Assembly: GCA_016926235.1 (NCBI GenBank)
Contig: JAFGOZ010000005.1
Span: 1 to 47,437, forward strand
Source: Bacteroidales bacterium
GTDB lineage: Bacteria > Bacteroidota > Bacteroidia > Bacteroidales > UBA10428
Length of the DNA: 47,437 bases
Direction of reading: 5' to 3'
Numbering within the stretch: position 1 is the first letter of the stretch; every line of letters begins with the position of its first letter. The position numbers were made by a program, and so were the translations under genes. This document shows, piece after piece, positions 1 to 7,708 of this stretch. The notes under the pieces were generated by a model. The model was not told the DNA's origin, did no database searches, and saw nothing but the letters and a program-made list of their open reading frames with translations.

Positions 1-134
1 CATCCACGAAGCTTTTACCTGAGCGGATGATTTTCGCTTATAATCATGCTTGTGTGTGTTAAAATATTTATCATGGATGTTTCATCTTATAATATTTTGT
101 TTATTTCCCTTTTAATAATTGGTAAAACTATACT

Positions 135-365
135 TTATCTCTCATTTATTTCATCATTTGCCTTCACATCTTTTTTCCTATGTGGGTGTATCATGTCCCC
201 GATAAGATAACCGATTATACCTCCCCATAAAGAGCTCATATACCATTTTGATGTAATCGGGCAACTACCTGAAGTACATCCAATAAAATACCAATAAAGA
301 TATCCCGTAATAACTCCTGCTATTGTTATTAATATTACTAAAATTGTTTTAGTCTTTTTTGTCAT
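135..365 (-). CDS. Small two-TM membrane protein (DUF6132-like)
   Basis: This 76-residue protein has a lysine-rich start, a hydrophobic segment at about residues 7-28, and a second at about 43-60. Between them is a short loop carrying Cys30 and Cys35 in the motif GCTSGSCPIT, and the tail is charged and His/Lys-rich. The layout and the GCxSGSCPI loop resemble the small inner-membrane family annotated as DUF6132, whose role is not established. The paired cysteines could bind a metal or form a disulfide, but that is inference. A TATATTTG box lies about 25 bp upstream on the same strand. Confidence 0.7.
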   Translation of the reverse strand: MTKKTKTILVILITIAGVITGYLYWYFIGCTSGSCPITSKWYMSSLWGGIIGYLIGDMIHPHRKKDVKANDEINER

Positions 366-390
366 AATTTGTCTTGTTCAAATATCATTC

Positions 391-398
391 CAAATATA
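391..398 (-). promoter_or_regulatory. Candidate -7 box for the DUF6132-like gene
   Basis: The minus-strand sequence TATATTTG fits the Bacteroidota -7 consensus TAnnTTTG and would give a leader of about 20 nt. No clear TTTG -33 element was seen at the expected distance, so this rests on one box. Confidence 0.35.
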
Positions 399-458
399 AA
401 CATATTTATATATATAAATGTTTAAATTTAAAAAATTTTAACAATACCGTTTTTAGGA

Positions 459-2207
459 TCAGGGATTAATCAAAACCAGATACTTATCCAGTAATGCAAG
501 TAATTTTGGCCCTTTTATAGGTTTTGCCACGTAATCATCACATCCAGCTTCAAAAATTTTCACCCTTTCATCTGCCATGGCATATGCTGTTTGAGCAATA
601 ATCTTCATATTTGGATGCAATTTTTTAATTTGCCTGGCAGCTTCATATCCGTCCACATTAGGAAGTTTTATATCAAGCAATACCAGCGTAATGTCTTTTC
701 TTGTTTTACATATATTAATCGCCTCCAAACCATCTCTTGCCCAGACAAGACGGGCTTTAGTGGGTTTTAAGAGGTGCTTAATAATTTCATAATTACTCAC
801 CTCATCTTCAACAACAAGAAAACTATGCTGTTCCCAATTGAATATTTTTCCAATTTTTTCTCTATCAATTTTGGCAGTCTCTTTACCTTCAATAATTGAA
901 CACGGGATAGTAAAATAAAATACAGAACCTTTTCCCAGTACAGATTCAACCCATATCTTACCTTTCATCATTTCAATAATACTTTTAGAGATGGCCAACC
1001 CTAAGCCGGTCCCGCTATAAAGCTTACCAGTTTTACTATCCAGTTTTCTAAACCGGTCAAAAATTACTTCAAATTTGTCTCTTGGAATTCCAATGCCAGT
1101 ATCCTTTACATAGAACAGAAACATAGAACCTTCATCCCGGTTCACGAATGTATATCCAAACTCCACATATCCATTCTCCGTATATTTCAAACCGTTTGAC
1201 ATAAGATTGGCCAGTACCTGTTTAAGCCGCAGCCTGTCTGCATTGATAATGACCTGGCCTTTTGATTTTGTTTTCTTTAACAAAACCTGTATCTGCTCCT
1301 TTCCCAGCTTAACTTTCTCTGTTATATAATGAATATGTATTTCATTCATCAAATCATCTATGTCAAATTCATCGTTTTTCAATTTCATCTGACCTGCTTC
1401 GATCTTTGAAATATCAATAATATCATCTATCAACTGTGTAAGGTTCTCTGAACTGCTCTCAATTAACCGGCTTAATTCTGTCCGGTCCTCATTTGATATT
1501 TTTGTGCTAGCTAATAAATCCGTACTACCTACAATAGCATTTAGCGGAGTCCTAATTTCATGACTCATATTAGCTAAAAAGGCAGATTTTAGTTTATCTG
1601 ATTCCTCTGCTTTTAATTTTGCTTCTTCCAGATCAGAAGTCCGTTTATGAACCAGCTCTTCCAGGTGTCCCCTATGCTGCTCTAACTCTTCAAGTTGTCG
1701 TGCAATTTGCTCTTTTTGATGAAGCACAATATCACGTTGACTTGCTAGTTCCTCCTTCTGAGCATTAATTTCTTCAGTTTGTTGTCTTAATGCCTTATTT
1801 GCCTCCTGAATCTCTTTTGTCCGTTCTTCAACTACCAGTTCTAATTGCTGATTTAAAATTTTCAGTCGCATAGTTTGAATGCGATACAGTAAAAAAAGGA
1901 AAATTGAAACAAATACTGAAAATAGAATTAATAGCCATAAATAAGGAGGTAAACTATTCTTTGCAGATATGGGCTGATTTACAGCAACTCCAAGATGAGT
2001 ATAACTTGCTAAAAATACGGACTGTTCCTTGAGAATACTATTTATTGTGAAATTATATGAAGATAATACATTCTCAGTAAAATTATTGAACAACTTAACA
2101 CTATTGATTTCATATAACGATTCAAATCCCCCCATTTCTCCTTTCACATTCAATTCAACGAAAAGAATAATGAAACATAAGAGAAGAAGTCTTTTTCTTA
2201 ATATCAT
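459..2207 (-). CDS. Hybrid sensor histidine kinase / response regulator
   Basis: This is a membrane-bound two-component sensor of 582 residues. It has a signal-like N-terminus, a short extracytoplasmic region of only about 60 residues, one TM helix (about 88-108), and a Gln/Glu-rich coiled coil (about 115-210). A HisKA domain follows with the phosphoacceptor in SHEIRTP (His216). The HATPase has an N-box Asn near 338, DTGIGI near 369 and GTGLGL near 399. The C-terminal receiver has acidic residues near 467, Asp512, Thr540 and Lys562. I place the start at 2207 because it is an ATG preceded by GGGGAG at good spacing and begins the hydrophobic signal. The longer frame would need a TTG at 2255. 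The small sensor domain gives no ligand clue, and no output regulator is adjacent. The receiver resembles the stand-alone regulator at 27606-28043. Confidence 0.92.
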   Translation of the reverse strand: MILRKRLLLLCFIILFVELNVKGEMGGFESLYEINSVKLFNNFTENVLSSYNFTINSILKEQSVFLASYTHLGVAVNQPISAKNSLPPYLWLLILFSVFVSIFLFLLYRIQTMRLKILNQQLELVVEERTKEIQEANKALRQQTEEINAQKEELASQRDIVLHQKEQIARQLEELEQHRGHLEELVHKRTSDLEEAKLKAEESDKLKSAFLANMSHEIRTPLNAIVGSTDLLASTKISNEDRTELSRLIESSSENLTQLIDDIIDISKIEAGQMKLKNDEFDIDDLMNEIHIHYITEKVKLGKEQIQVLLKKTKSKGQVIINADRLRLKQVLANLMSNGLKYTENGYVEFGYTFVNRDEGSMFLFYVKDTGIGIPRDKFEVIFDRFRKLDSKTGKLYSGTGLGLAISKSIIEMMKGKIWVESVLGKGSVFYFTIPCSIIEGKETAKIDREKIGKIFNWEQHSFLVVEDEVSNYEIIKHLLKPTKARLVWARDGLEAINICKTRKDITLVLLDIKLPNVDGYEAARQIKKLHPNMKIIAQTAYAMADERVKIFEAGCDDYVAKPIKGPKLLALLDKYLVLINP

Positions 2208-2482
2208 CTTCACTCCCCAATCACAATTATATTTATTATATACGAAGCTGAACAATAGAATGTTTTATCAGGTTAAAACTTAAACTACTTTTATCTGTTA
2301 AATGTATAAAATAAAAACCTCAGTAGGTAAAATAATTTATGATTGTATCATATTTGTTGACGGAAAGATGATTTTTATCAATGACCAGAATAAAAAATAT
2401 CATGCCAGTAAACTAAAGATTCATCAGGTTATTATTCTGTTCATGTACCCAAACCTTAAAACTTCCTAATCTTGTTTATATA

Positions 2483-4363
2483 TCAATTATTCTTAATATT
2501 TCTCCAGAGAATTGAAGCTACCAGAATTCCTAATGCCAACAAACCCCCTCCAAGCAAAATCTCTCCAAAAAGTAACTTCCCAATAGAAAATAGAAATGAA
2601 TATACCAGGATTATACCCAACATCCAATTTATGAACATTCGGCCTATACGGGACTTCCCAACCTCAATTCCTTCATTGAATCTGAATTTTCTCCATCCAT
2701 TACCCCCAGGTTTAACCCTGTTATAGAATGTCTGCAATATTTCAGTTTTTTCCGGTGCTGTTATCCATGTAACAATGAGCCAGCAAAAAGTTGTGCCAAT
2801 TACTGTTGGATAAAGTGTATAAGGCGGTTGTATACCAAATTTATAATGTGCCAAAGGATATATTATTAATGGGGCGACCATTGCTGTAATTTCAGACCAG
2901 GCATTAATCCGCCACCAGTACCATCGTAAAATTAAAACTGCACCCATTCCGGCACTAGCGTTAATAATAAATTCCCACGCATCTGAAATTCTTGTAATAA
3001 AAAAACGAGTGAGTACTAAAGAGAAAATAATTACGATAAACATAGCAAATTTCGAAACATGAACATAATGTTTTTCTTTTGCATTCCGGTTAAAAAATCG
3101 TTTATAAAAATCATTGATCAGGTAAGATGTACCCCAGTTAAGCTGAGAAGCAATCGTTGACATATACGCAGCTAAAAATACCGCCAAAAGCAATCCCAAT
3201 AAACCCACCGGAAGATACTTAACCATTAATTTTGGGTACATAACCCCCGGATCTACCGTATTTTCATATTTCTCATAAAAGTCAGCAAAACCATCCATCG
3301 CATTTACCTGATCATCCACAGGTAATGTCCCTGCTTTTATTTCTGAGGCAATCTGATAGTACTTAGGATTTTCAATTCTTAATACATCGGTACTCTCAGC
3401 CCGTGGAAGAATAACCAGGGCTGCAAGCGCAACCAGTATCCAAGGCCAGGGACGCACTGTAAAATGTGCAATAGTGAACCAAAGAGTAGCAAAAAAACTA
3501 TGTTTTTCATCTTTAGCAGACATCATACGTTGTGCAATATATCCTCCACCACCGGGGTCGGCACCGGGGTACCAGCTTGACCACCATTGTATACCTACAT
3601 AGGCAATAAGTGCCCCAACAGTTAATGCAAAAACCCCACTTCCGAGTTGAAGTGGATCCTTATTTGTCACTTTAGGAATAAAACTTAATATTTCAGGTTT
3701 CAGTTGTTCCTTCAGGTTTATTGAACCTTTTATTTGAGGTAAACGAAGAACAATAATCGCCAGTATAATGCAACCCACCATAGCAAATACAAACTGTATA
3801 CTGTCTGTTCTTGAAGTACCTACTAAACCAGATGCCGAGGCATAAATTGTGATTATTATGGCAAGTATGATAACCAATAAAAACGGATCTAATCCGGGTA
3901 GTACAACAGAAAAAATCTTTTCCATAGCTTTATGAACCCAACCCATTACTATAGCATTCATAAACAGTCCCAGATAAATAGCTTTAAAACCTCTCAGGAT
4001 CGCTGCCGGCCAACCTCCATATCTAAACTCAATTAACTCTACATCTGTCATCATTTCAGATCGGCGCCATAACCGTGAGAAGAAGAAAACCGTAAGCATT
4101 GTTCCTATGGCCATGTTCCACCAGAGCCAATTACCGGCGATACCATTTTTTGCAACAAGTTCTGTTACTGCCAGAGGTGTATCTGCAGCAAAAGTGGTTG
4201 CTACCATTGCTGTACCTGCAATATACCAGGGAAGGTTTCTACCGGATAAAAAGAATTGGCCGGTATCCTTGCTACCTTTCCTGGAATAGTAAATGGCTAT
4301 ACTGAAAATAATAGCAAAGAATAATGCTATTACAATTATATCTAAAACATGAAGTTGTACCAT
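2483..4363 (-). CDS. Sodium:solute symporter family transporter
   Basis: This is a polytopic membrane protein of about 626 residues with some 13-15 hydrophobic segments. It has the SSS-family N-terminal pattern (first helix, then a basic loop, then FFLSGRNLPWYIAGTAMVATTFAADTP). The SGRxLPWY and the Thr/Ala/Asp-rich second helix are typical of Na+-coupled symporters of sugars, solutes or acids. The substrate cannot be read from sequence. A hydrophilic insertion of about 60 residues near the middle (rich in Asp/Glu/Lys/Tyr) separates two helices. The start at 4363 places the first helix directly at the N-terminus. An alternative ATG at 4390 adds nine residues but falls on a hairpin (4371-4389). 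It lies just downstream of phosphofructokinase on the same strand, so co-transcription and a sugar-type substrate are plausible but unproven. Confidence 0.88.
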   Translation of the reverse strand: MVQLHVLDIIVIALFFAIIFSIAIYYSRKGSKDTGQFFLSGRNLPWYIAGTAMVATTFAADTPLAVTELVAKNGIAGNWLWWNMAIGTMLTVFFFSRLWRRSEMMTDVELIEFRYGGWPAAILRGFKAIYLGLFMNAIVMGWVHKAMEKIFSVVLPGLDPFLLVIILAIIITIYASASGLVGTSRTDSIQFVFAMVGCIILAIIVLRLPQIKGSINLKEQLKPEILSFIPKVTNKDPLQLGSGVFALTVGALIAYVGIQWWSSWYPGADPGGGGYIAQRMMSAKDEKHSFFATLWFTIAHFTVRPWPWILVALAALVILPRAESTDVLRIENPKYYQIASEIKAGTLPVDDQVNAMDGFADFYEKYENTVDPGVMYPKLMVKYLPVGLLGLLLAVFLAAYMSTIASQLNWGTSYLINDFYKRFFNRNAKEKHYVHVSKFAMFIVIIFSLVLTRFFITRISDAWEFIINASAGMGAVLILRWYWWRINAWSEITAMVAPLIIYPLAHYKFGIQPPYTLYPTVIGTTFCWLIVTWITAPEKTEILQTFYNRVKPGGNGWRKFRFNEGIEVGKSRIGRMFINWMLGIILVYSFLFSIGKLLFGEILLGGGLLALGILVASILWRNIKNN

Positions 4364-4370
4364 AAAAGAA

Positions 4371-4389
4371 TGCCTGTTATTTACAGGCA
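4371..4389 (-). promoter_or_regulatory. Hairpin just upstream of the symporter start
   Basis: The perfect 7-bp arms TGCCTGT/ACAGGCA enclose a 5-nt loop. The hairpin ends 7 nt before the preferred ATG at 4363 and lies 41 nt after the pfk stop codon. On the minus strand it is followed by TTCTTTTATGG. It could be a weak terminator/attenuator or a translational hairpin between the two genes. Confidence 0.4.
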
Positions 4390-4432
4390 TTAAATATAAT
4401 GAGAATTATGGAAAACTCTAACTTGAATGTCA

Positions 4433-5755
4433 TTAATCCTTCATCCTGATTGGCTGACCTGTTGTTTCCAAAACATTCCACCATAGTTCGCTTTCCAGGT
4501 TAATCTTCTTCCGTTTTCTAATCGCCATCGGTATGGGTATAAGCGTAAACTGGTTATTCCAGTGTCCGACCACAAAACCTGTCCTTCCAGCCATAGCACC
4601 ATGTACCGCGTTTTGCGCGAGCTGGTTACAAAATTTACTGTCATTTGCATTTGCCGGTGCACTGCGAATAATATAACTGGGGTCAATATATTTTATGGAG
4701 TGCTCTAATCCAATTGACTTAAACTTCTCCGATATTTTGCTTTTGAGGTAGAGTCCAATATCATTCAGTTTTACGTTTCCGGAAGCATCTTTTTCCACAC
4801 CATTATTTTCGAATAATTGCTGACCAGCACCTTCAGCTACAACTATTAAGGTATGGTGTCTCTCTTCCAGTCTTTTTTGCAAAAGATTAAGAAAACCATT
4901 CTCTCCTTCTAGGGCAAAATCCATTTCAGGAAGTAATACAAAATTTACTTCCTGGATAGATAATGCAGCATTTGCAGCAATAAACCCGGATTCACGCCCC
5001 ATAAGTTTCACCAGGGAAATTCCGTTGTAAGCCCCCTGTGCTTCGTTATGAGCATCACGCAATATATTGGTTGCAATAGAAAATGCCGTTTCAAAACCGA
5101 ATGACCTCTCAATTAAATCAATGTCATTATCAATCGTTTTTGGAATGCCTGAAACTGCAATTTTTAATCCCCTTCGTTCAATCTCCTGTGAAATTTCGTA
5201 CGCTCCTCTTAATGTACCATCTCCACCAATGGTAAAAAGTATACTAATATTCATCCTTTCAAGTGTATCTACTATTTCGCTAACATCCTGAGGACCTCGA
5301 GAAGAGCCTAATATAGTACCACCTGAAAGATGTATAGTTTCAACCATTTGCGGAGTAAGTTCTATGATGCTGTGCTTATATCTCGGAATGAACCCTTCGT
5401 AACCGTATTTAAATCCTATAATCCTTGTAAGCCCATATCTATAATACAACTGCATAACCAGGCTTCTGATAACATCATTCAACCCGGGACATAACCCTCC
5501 ACAGGTAACAATACCTGCTTTACTTTTGGTTGGATCAAAATATATATTTTTACGGGGCCCTGACTTTTCGAATGAAATGGGCATTTCACCATTGTCCCTG
5601 CAACTAAGATAACACTTCAGAGTGGGATCATACAAAACTCTGTCCGAATCCTCAACATAATTGTAAATGCCATCTCCTGCAATCTGAGATAGTTTTAACG
5701 GAGATTCTACCGTACATTTTCCCAGCTGTTTAACTTCAAAATCATTCGCGTTCAT
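4433..5755 (-). CDS. pfkA: ATP-dependent 6-phosphofructokinase, clade X type
   Basis: This enzyme phosphorylates fructose 6-phosphate to fructose 1,6-bisphosphate in glycolysis. The 440-residue length, with an N-terminal extension of about 75 residues before the core (GIVTCGGLCPGLND), matches the long PFK-A clade X enzymes rather than the 320-residue E. coli type. GGDGT at 177-181 has Gly at the position where PPi-dependent enzymes carry Asp. PKTIDND at 205-211 has Lys where E. coli has Gly. That Gly/Lys pairing is known in ATP-dependent clade X enzymes such as plant and trypanosomatid PFKs. MGRESGFIA (252-260) is the sugar-binding segment. ATP use is therefore inferred from residues and was not measured. 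The gene lies upstream of the symporter gene. Confidence 0.93.
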   Translation of the reverse strand: MNANDFEVKQLGKCTVESPLKLSQIAGDGIYNYVEDSDRVLYDPTLKCYLSCRDNGEMPISFEKSGPRKNIYFDPTKSKAGIVTCGGLCPGLNDVIRSLVMQLYYRYGLTRIIGFKYGYEGFIPRYKHSIIELTPQMVETIHLSGGTILGSSRGPQDVSEIVDTLERMNISILFTIGGDGTLRGAYEISQEIERRGLKIAVSGIPKTIDNDIDLIERSFGFETAFSIATNILRDAHNEAQGAYNGISLVKLMGRESGFIAANAALSIQEVNFVLLPEMDFALEGENGFLNLLQKRLEERHHTLIVVAEGAGQQLFENNGVEKDASGNVKLNDIGLYLKSKISEKFKSIGLEHSIKYIDPSYIIRSAPANANDSKFCNQLAQNAVHGAMAGRTGFVVGHWNNQFTLIPIPMAIRKRKKINLESELWWNVLETTGQPIRMKD

Positions 5756-5794
5756 TATTTTATATATATGATATTCTGTTAATTATTTCACGAA

Positions 5795-5802
5795 CAAAGG
5801 TA
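5795..5802 (-). promoter_or_regulatory. Candidate -7 box for phosphofructokinase
   Basis: TACCTTTG on the minus strand matches TAnnTTTG and lies 40 bp before the ATG. The same octamer lies upstream of mtaB (32164-32171). No TTTG element was recognised at the -33 position. Confidence 0.4.
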
Positions 5803-5890
5803 ATATCATATTTTAACGTAATGCATTTATGTATGTTATTTTTTTGCTAATTTTTCATTTCCGGGATGTTTCGTATCTCTTTTCAACATC

Positions 5891-6562
5891 CTATTTCTCA
5901 ACGGATTCAATCCTCCCAAGCTTGACCTCCCATATGTCGACAATCTCATCTCCAAATGTTTTTGACTGCTGAAAAAGCTTGATGCCAATATTTTTTACAG
6001 AATGTTCATGAAAAACGGTGTCTTTGTTGTGCATTCCAATAAATTCCTGGTTATATTGAACAATGCCTTCAAATACAGTATCATTTATCAATTTAAATGG
6101 TTGTTTTACAAACATTGTGTCAATATTAAAATAGAGCTTCGACAGTTTTGAACTGGTAATAGCATTTTCAGCATCATTAACAGGAAACTTTAGAAATCTA
6201 TCCTGTATATCAATGTTGAGAATTATATCACCACTCTCGAATAAATCAACTAACTGACCTGATGCATGATTTCTAAAAGTTTTATTCACTTGTTTTTGGC
6301 CCAAAATATTCATCAGATCTTTAAAGTCATTCACTTTTTTCAGCGCTAGCATTTGATAATTTAAAAGCTCAGACTTTGAAAGCCCTTGCATTTCAAAATC
6401 TTCTATCTCAGGTTCCCGGGTATTCTCAACTGAATATTCATCTTCCAGAATTAAAGCGCCTTCGGCATTATCAGCTTCTTTATTTGCCGATATGCATGAT
6501 GAAACAAATATTATGATAAGCAATATATAGTACTGTATTTTATTCTGTCTTAAAAACTTCAT
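5891..6562 (-). CDS. Uncharacterised lipoprotein
   Basis: This 223-residue protein has a hydrophobic leader followed by the lipobox FVSSC (Cys at about 23), so it is probably an envelope lipoprotein. A short acidic linker (rich in Glu/Asp, about 27-55) precedes a region of about 165 residues without a family signature I recognise. The start of that domain (LKKVNDFKDLMNILGQKQVNK) is helical and the rest alternates hydrophobic and polar residues like a beta-rich fold. This loosely recalls NTF2-like proteins, which is inference only. Its gene follows the one-TM protein gene by 12 nt on the same strand, so the two are very probably one operon. Confidence 0.72.
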   Translation of the reverse strand: MKFLRQNKIQYYILLIIIFVSSCISANKEADNAEGALILEDEYSVENTREPEIEDFEMQGLSKSELLNYQMLALKKVNDFKDLMNILGQKQVNKTFRNHASGQLVDLFESGDIILNIDIQDRFLKFPVNDAENAITSSKLSKLYFNIDTMFVKQPFKLINDTVFEGIVQYNQEFIGMHNKDTVFHEHSVKNIGIKLFQQSKTFGDEIVDIWEVKLGRIESVEK

Positions 6563-6574
6563 AAAATAAAATTA

Positions 6575-7498
6575 TTAGTTCATTTTAAACCGTAATATGG
6601 ATATCTTATTACCGGTATAAATAGTCTCAATAATTTCAATGTCTCTAAGACTATTAACCGGTGTAGTGAGTTTATTAATAAATTCCTGCTTATTATACAT
6701 TTCAATTCCCATTTCATTTTTGCCAAACACATGGTATATCCTCGCGTTATCAGCAAACATTTCATCCAGTTGCTTACGCCGCTTCTTCCAATTTGACACA
6801 TCAGAAGTAGAAAAATAATGTATCATAAGGGCATAATCATTTGCATGAAGGCGAACTTTTTCATTTCTCCTTTTCGAAGAAAGTATGCGGGTAATCGTAT
6901 CAATTTTATAATAAGGAGCCTTTATTACAAATGATATTTTATCCCGTTTTGTACGTATATGTAAGCATCCATCAGAGTCTGCCACCATATAGGATGGCGA
7001 TTCCCCGTCGTTAATAATTAACGCTTCAATCTTCATATTTTTAACAGGTTGTTGAAGATCGTTATCAATAAAGCAGAAGCTATACTCTTTTGCTCTGCCA
7101 AAAATAATTAATGTAAAAATCCCTATTATAATTATGAGTATCGAATAATATATATAATGATTGTGCCTCAATCGTTTCCTGGTTAACACTATCTTACTTT
7201 CCTCACTTAACGGATGTTTTGCTTTAAAATCATTCCAATCAATATAACCAGAATACCGTGCCAAAATATGAAGCATATCAATCCTGGGTATTTTATCGCT
7301 TTCTGTTTTTATGTGACTGTAAAACCATTTTTCACTTAATGTACTATTTACCTTTTTCAACAAATCATCCTGAAAATTAACGATATCCTGCCCTTTCCAG
7401 GTTTCAATTGCCTCATTCATGCCAGGATATGACTTAATAAGGGTAAGTGCTATTTCTTTTTTTAATAGTTGAAAATATTTAATTTCTCCTGTCTGCAT
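6575..7498 (-). CDS. Uncharacterised one-TM protein with cytoplasmic helical and periplasmic domains
   Basis: This is a three-part protein of 307 residues. Residues 1-105 are predicted soluble and helical, with a conserved-looking stretch PRIDMLHILARYSGYIDW (71-88). A single TM helix spans about 115-134. Residues 138-210 look like a small beta-sandwich (ADSDGCLHI, KAPYY) similar in style to carboxypeptidase-regulatory domains. The C-terminal 90 residues (WKKRRKQLDEMFADNARIY onwards) loosely resemble an NTF2-like fold. The start at 7498 is the first ATG; an upstream frame opening at 7513 would use TTG. It is encoded directly upstream of the lipoprotein gene and divergently from the vWA gene. 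It could carry a signal across the membrane, but no function is established. Confidence 0.7.
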   Translation of the reverse strand: MQTGEIKYFQLLKKEIALTLIKSYPGMNEAIETWKGQDIVNFQDDLLKKVNSTLSEKWFYSHIKTESDKIPRIDMLHILARYSGYIDWNDFKAKHPLSEESKIVLTRKRLRHNHYIYYSILIIIIGIFTLIIFGRAKEYSFCFIDNDLQQPVKNMKIEALIINDGESPSYMVADSDGCLHIRTKRDKISFVIKAPYYKIDTITRILSSKRRNEKVRLHANDYALMIHYFSTSDVSNWKKRRKQLDEMFADNARIYHVFGKNEMGIEMYNKQEFINKLTTPVNSLRDIEIIETIYTGNKISILRFKMN

Positions 7499-7532
7499 TA
7501 AAATTAAATTCAAACAATTAACATTCAGAGCT

Positions 7533-7550
7533 TTGTAAAACGTTTTACAA
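7533..7550. promoter_or_regulatory. Perfect 18-bp palindrome, candidate operator
   Basis: TTGTAAAACGTTTTACAA is a perfect palindrome in the divergent region between the one-TM gene (start 7498) and the vWA gene (start 7709). A third half-site, TTTGTAAAA (7551-7559), directly follows and repeats 7532-7540. Position and symmetry suggest a repressor site controlling both directions. Confidence 0.5.
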
Positions 7551-7612
7551 TTTGTAAAATACTATTCAAGAACTCTACAAGCATTGTGCAAACAGTTTCG
7601 TTAAATACTCCA

Positions 7613-7620
7613 TAGGTTTG
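7613..7620 (+). promoter_or_regulatory. Candidate -7 box for the vWA lipoprotein gene
   Basis: TAGGTTTG fits TAnnTTTG. Transcription would start near 7627, giving a leader of about 80 nt if translation begins at 7709. This argues against the ATG at 7628, which would then have almost no leader. No good -33 element was found. Confidence 0.4.
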
Positions 7621-7708
7621 TCTCATAATGTCAAACCAAAAATTTAAAATTATGAAAAAGATTGAAATTATTGTTAAATCTATTGGAATCTTTATCCAAC
7701 AGATAAAA

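Noticed and set aside
2029..2283. Plus-strand open frame opposite the kinase N-terminus
   Set aside because: Antisense shadow of a well-supported kinase gene; no family match.
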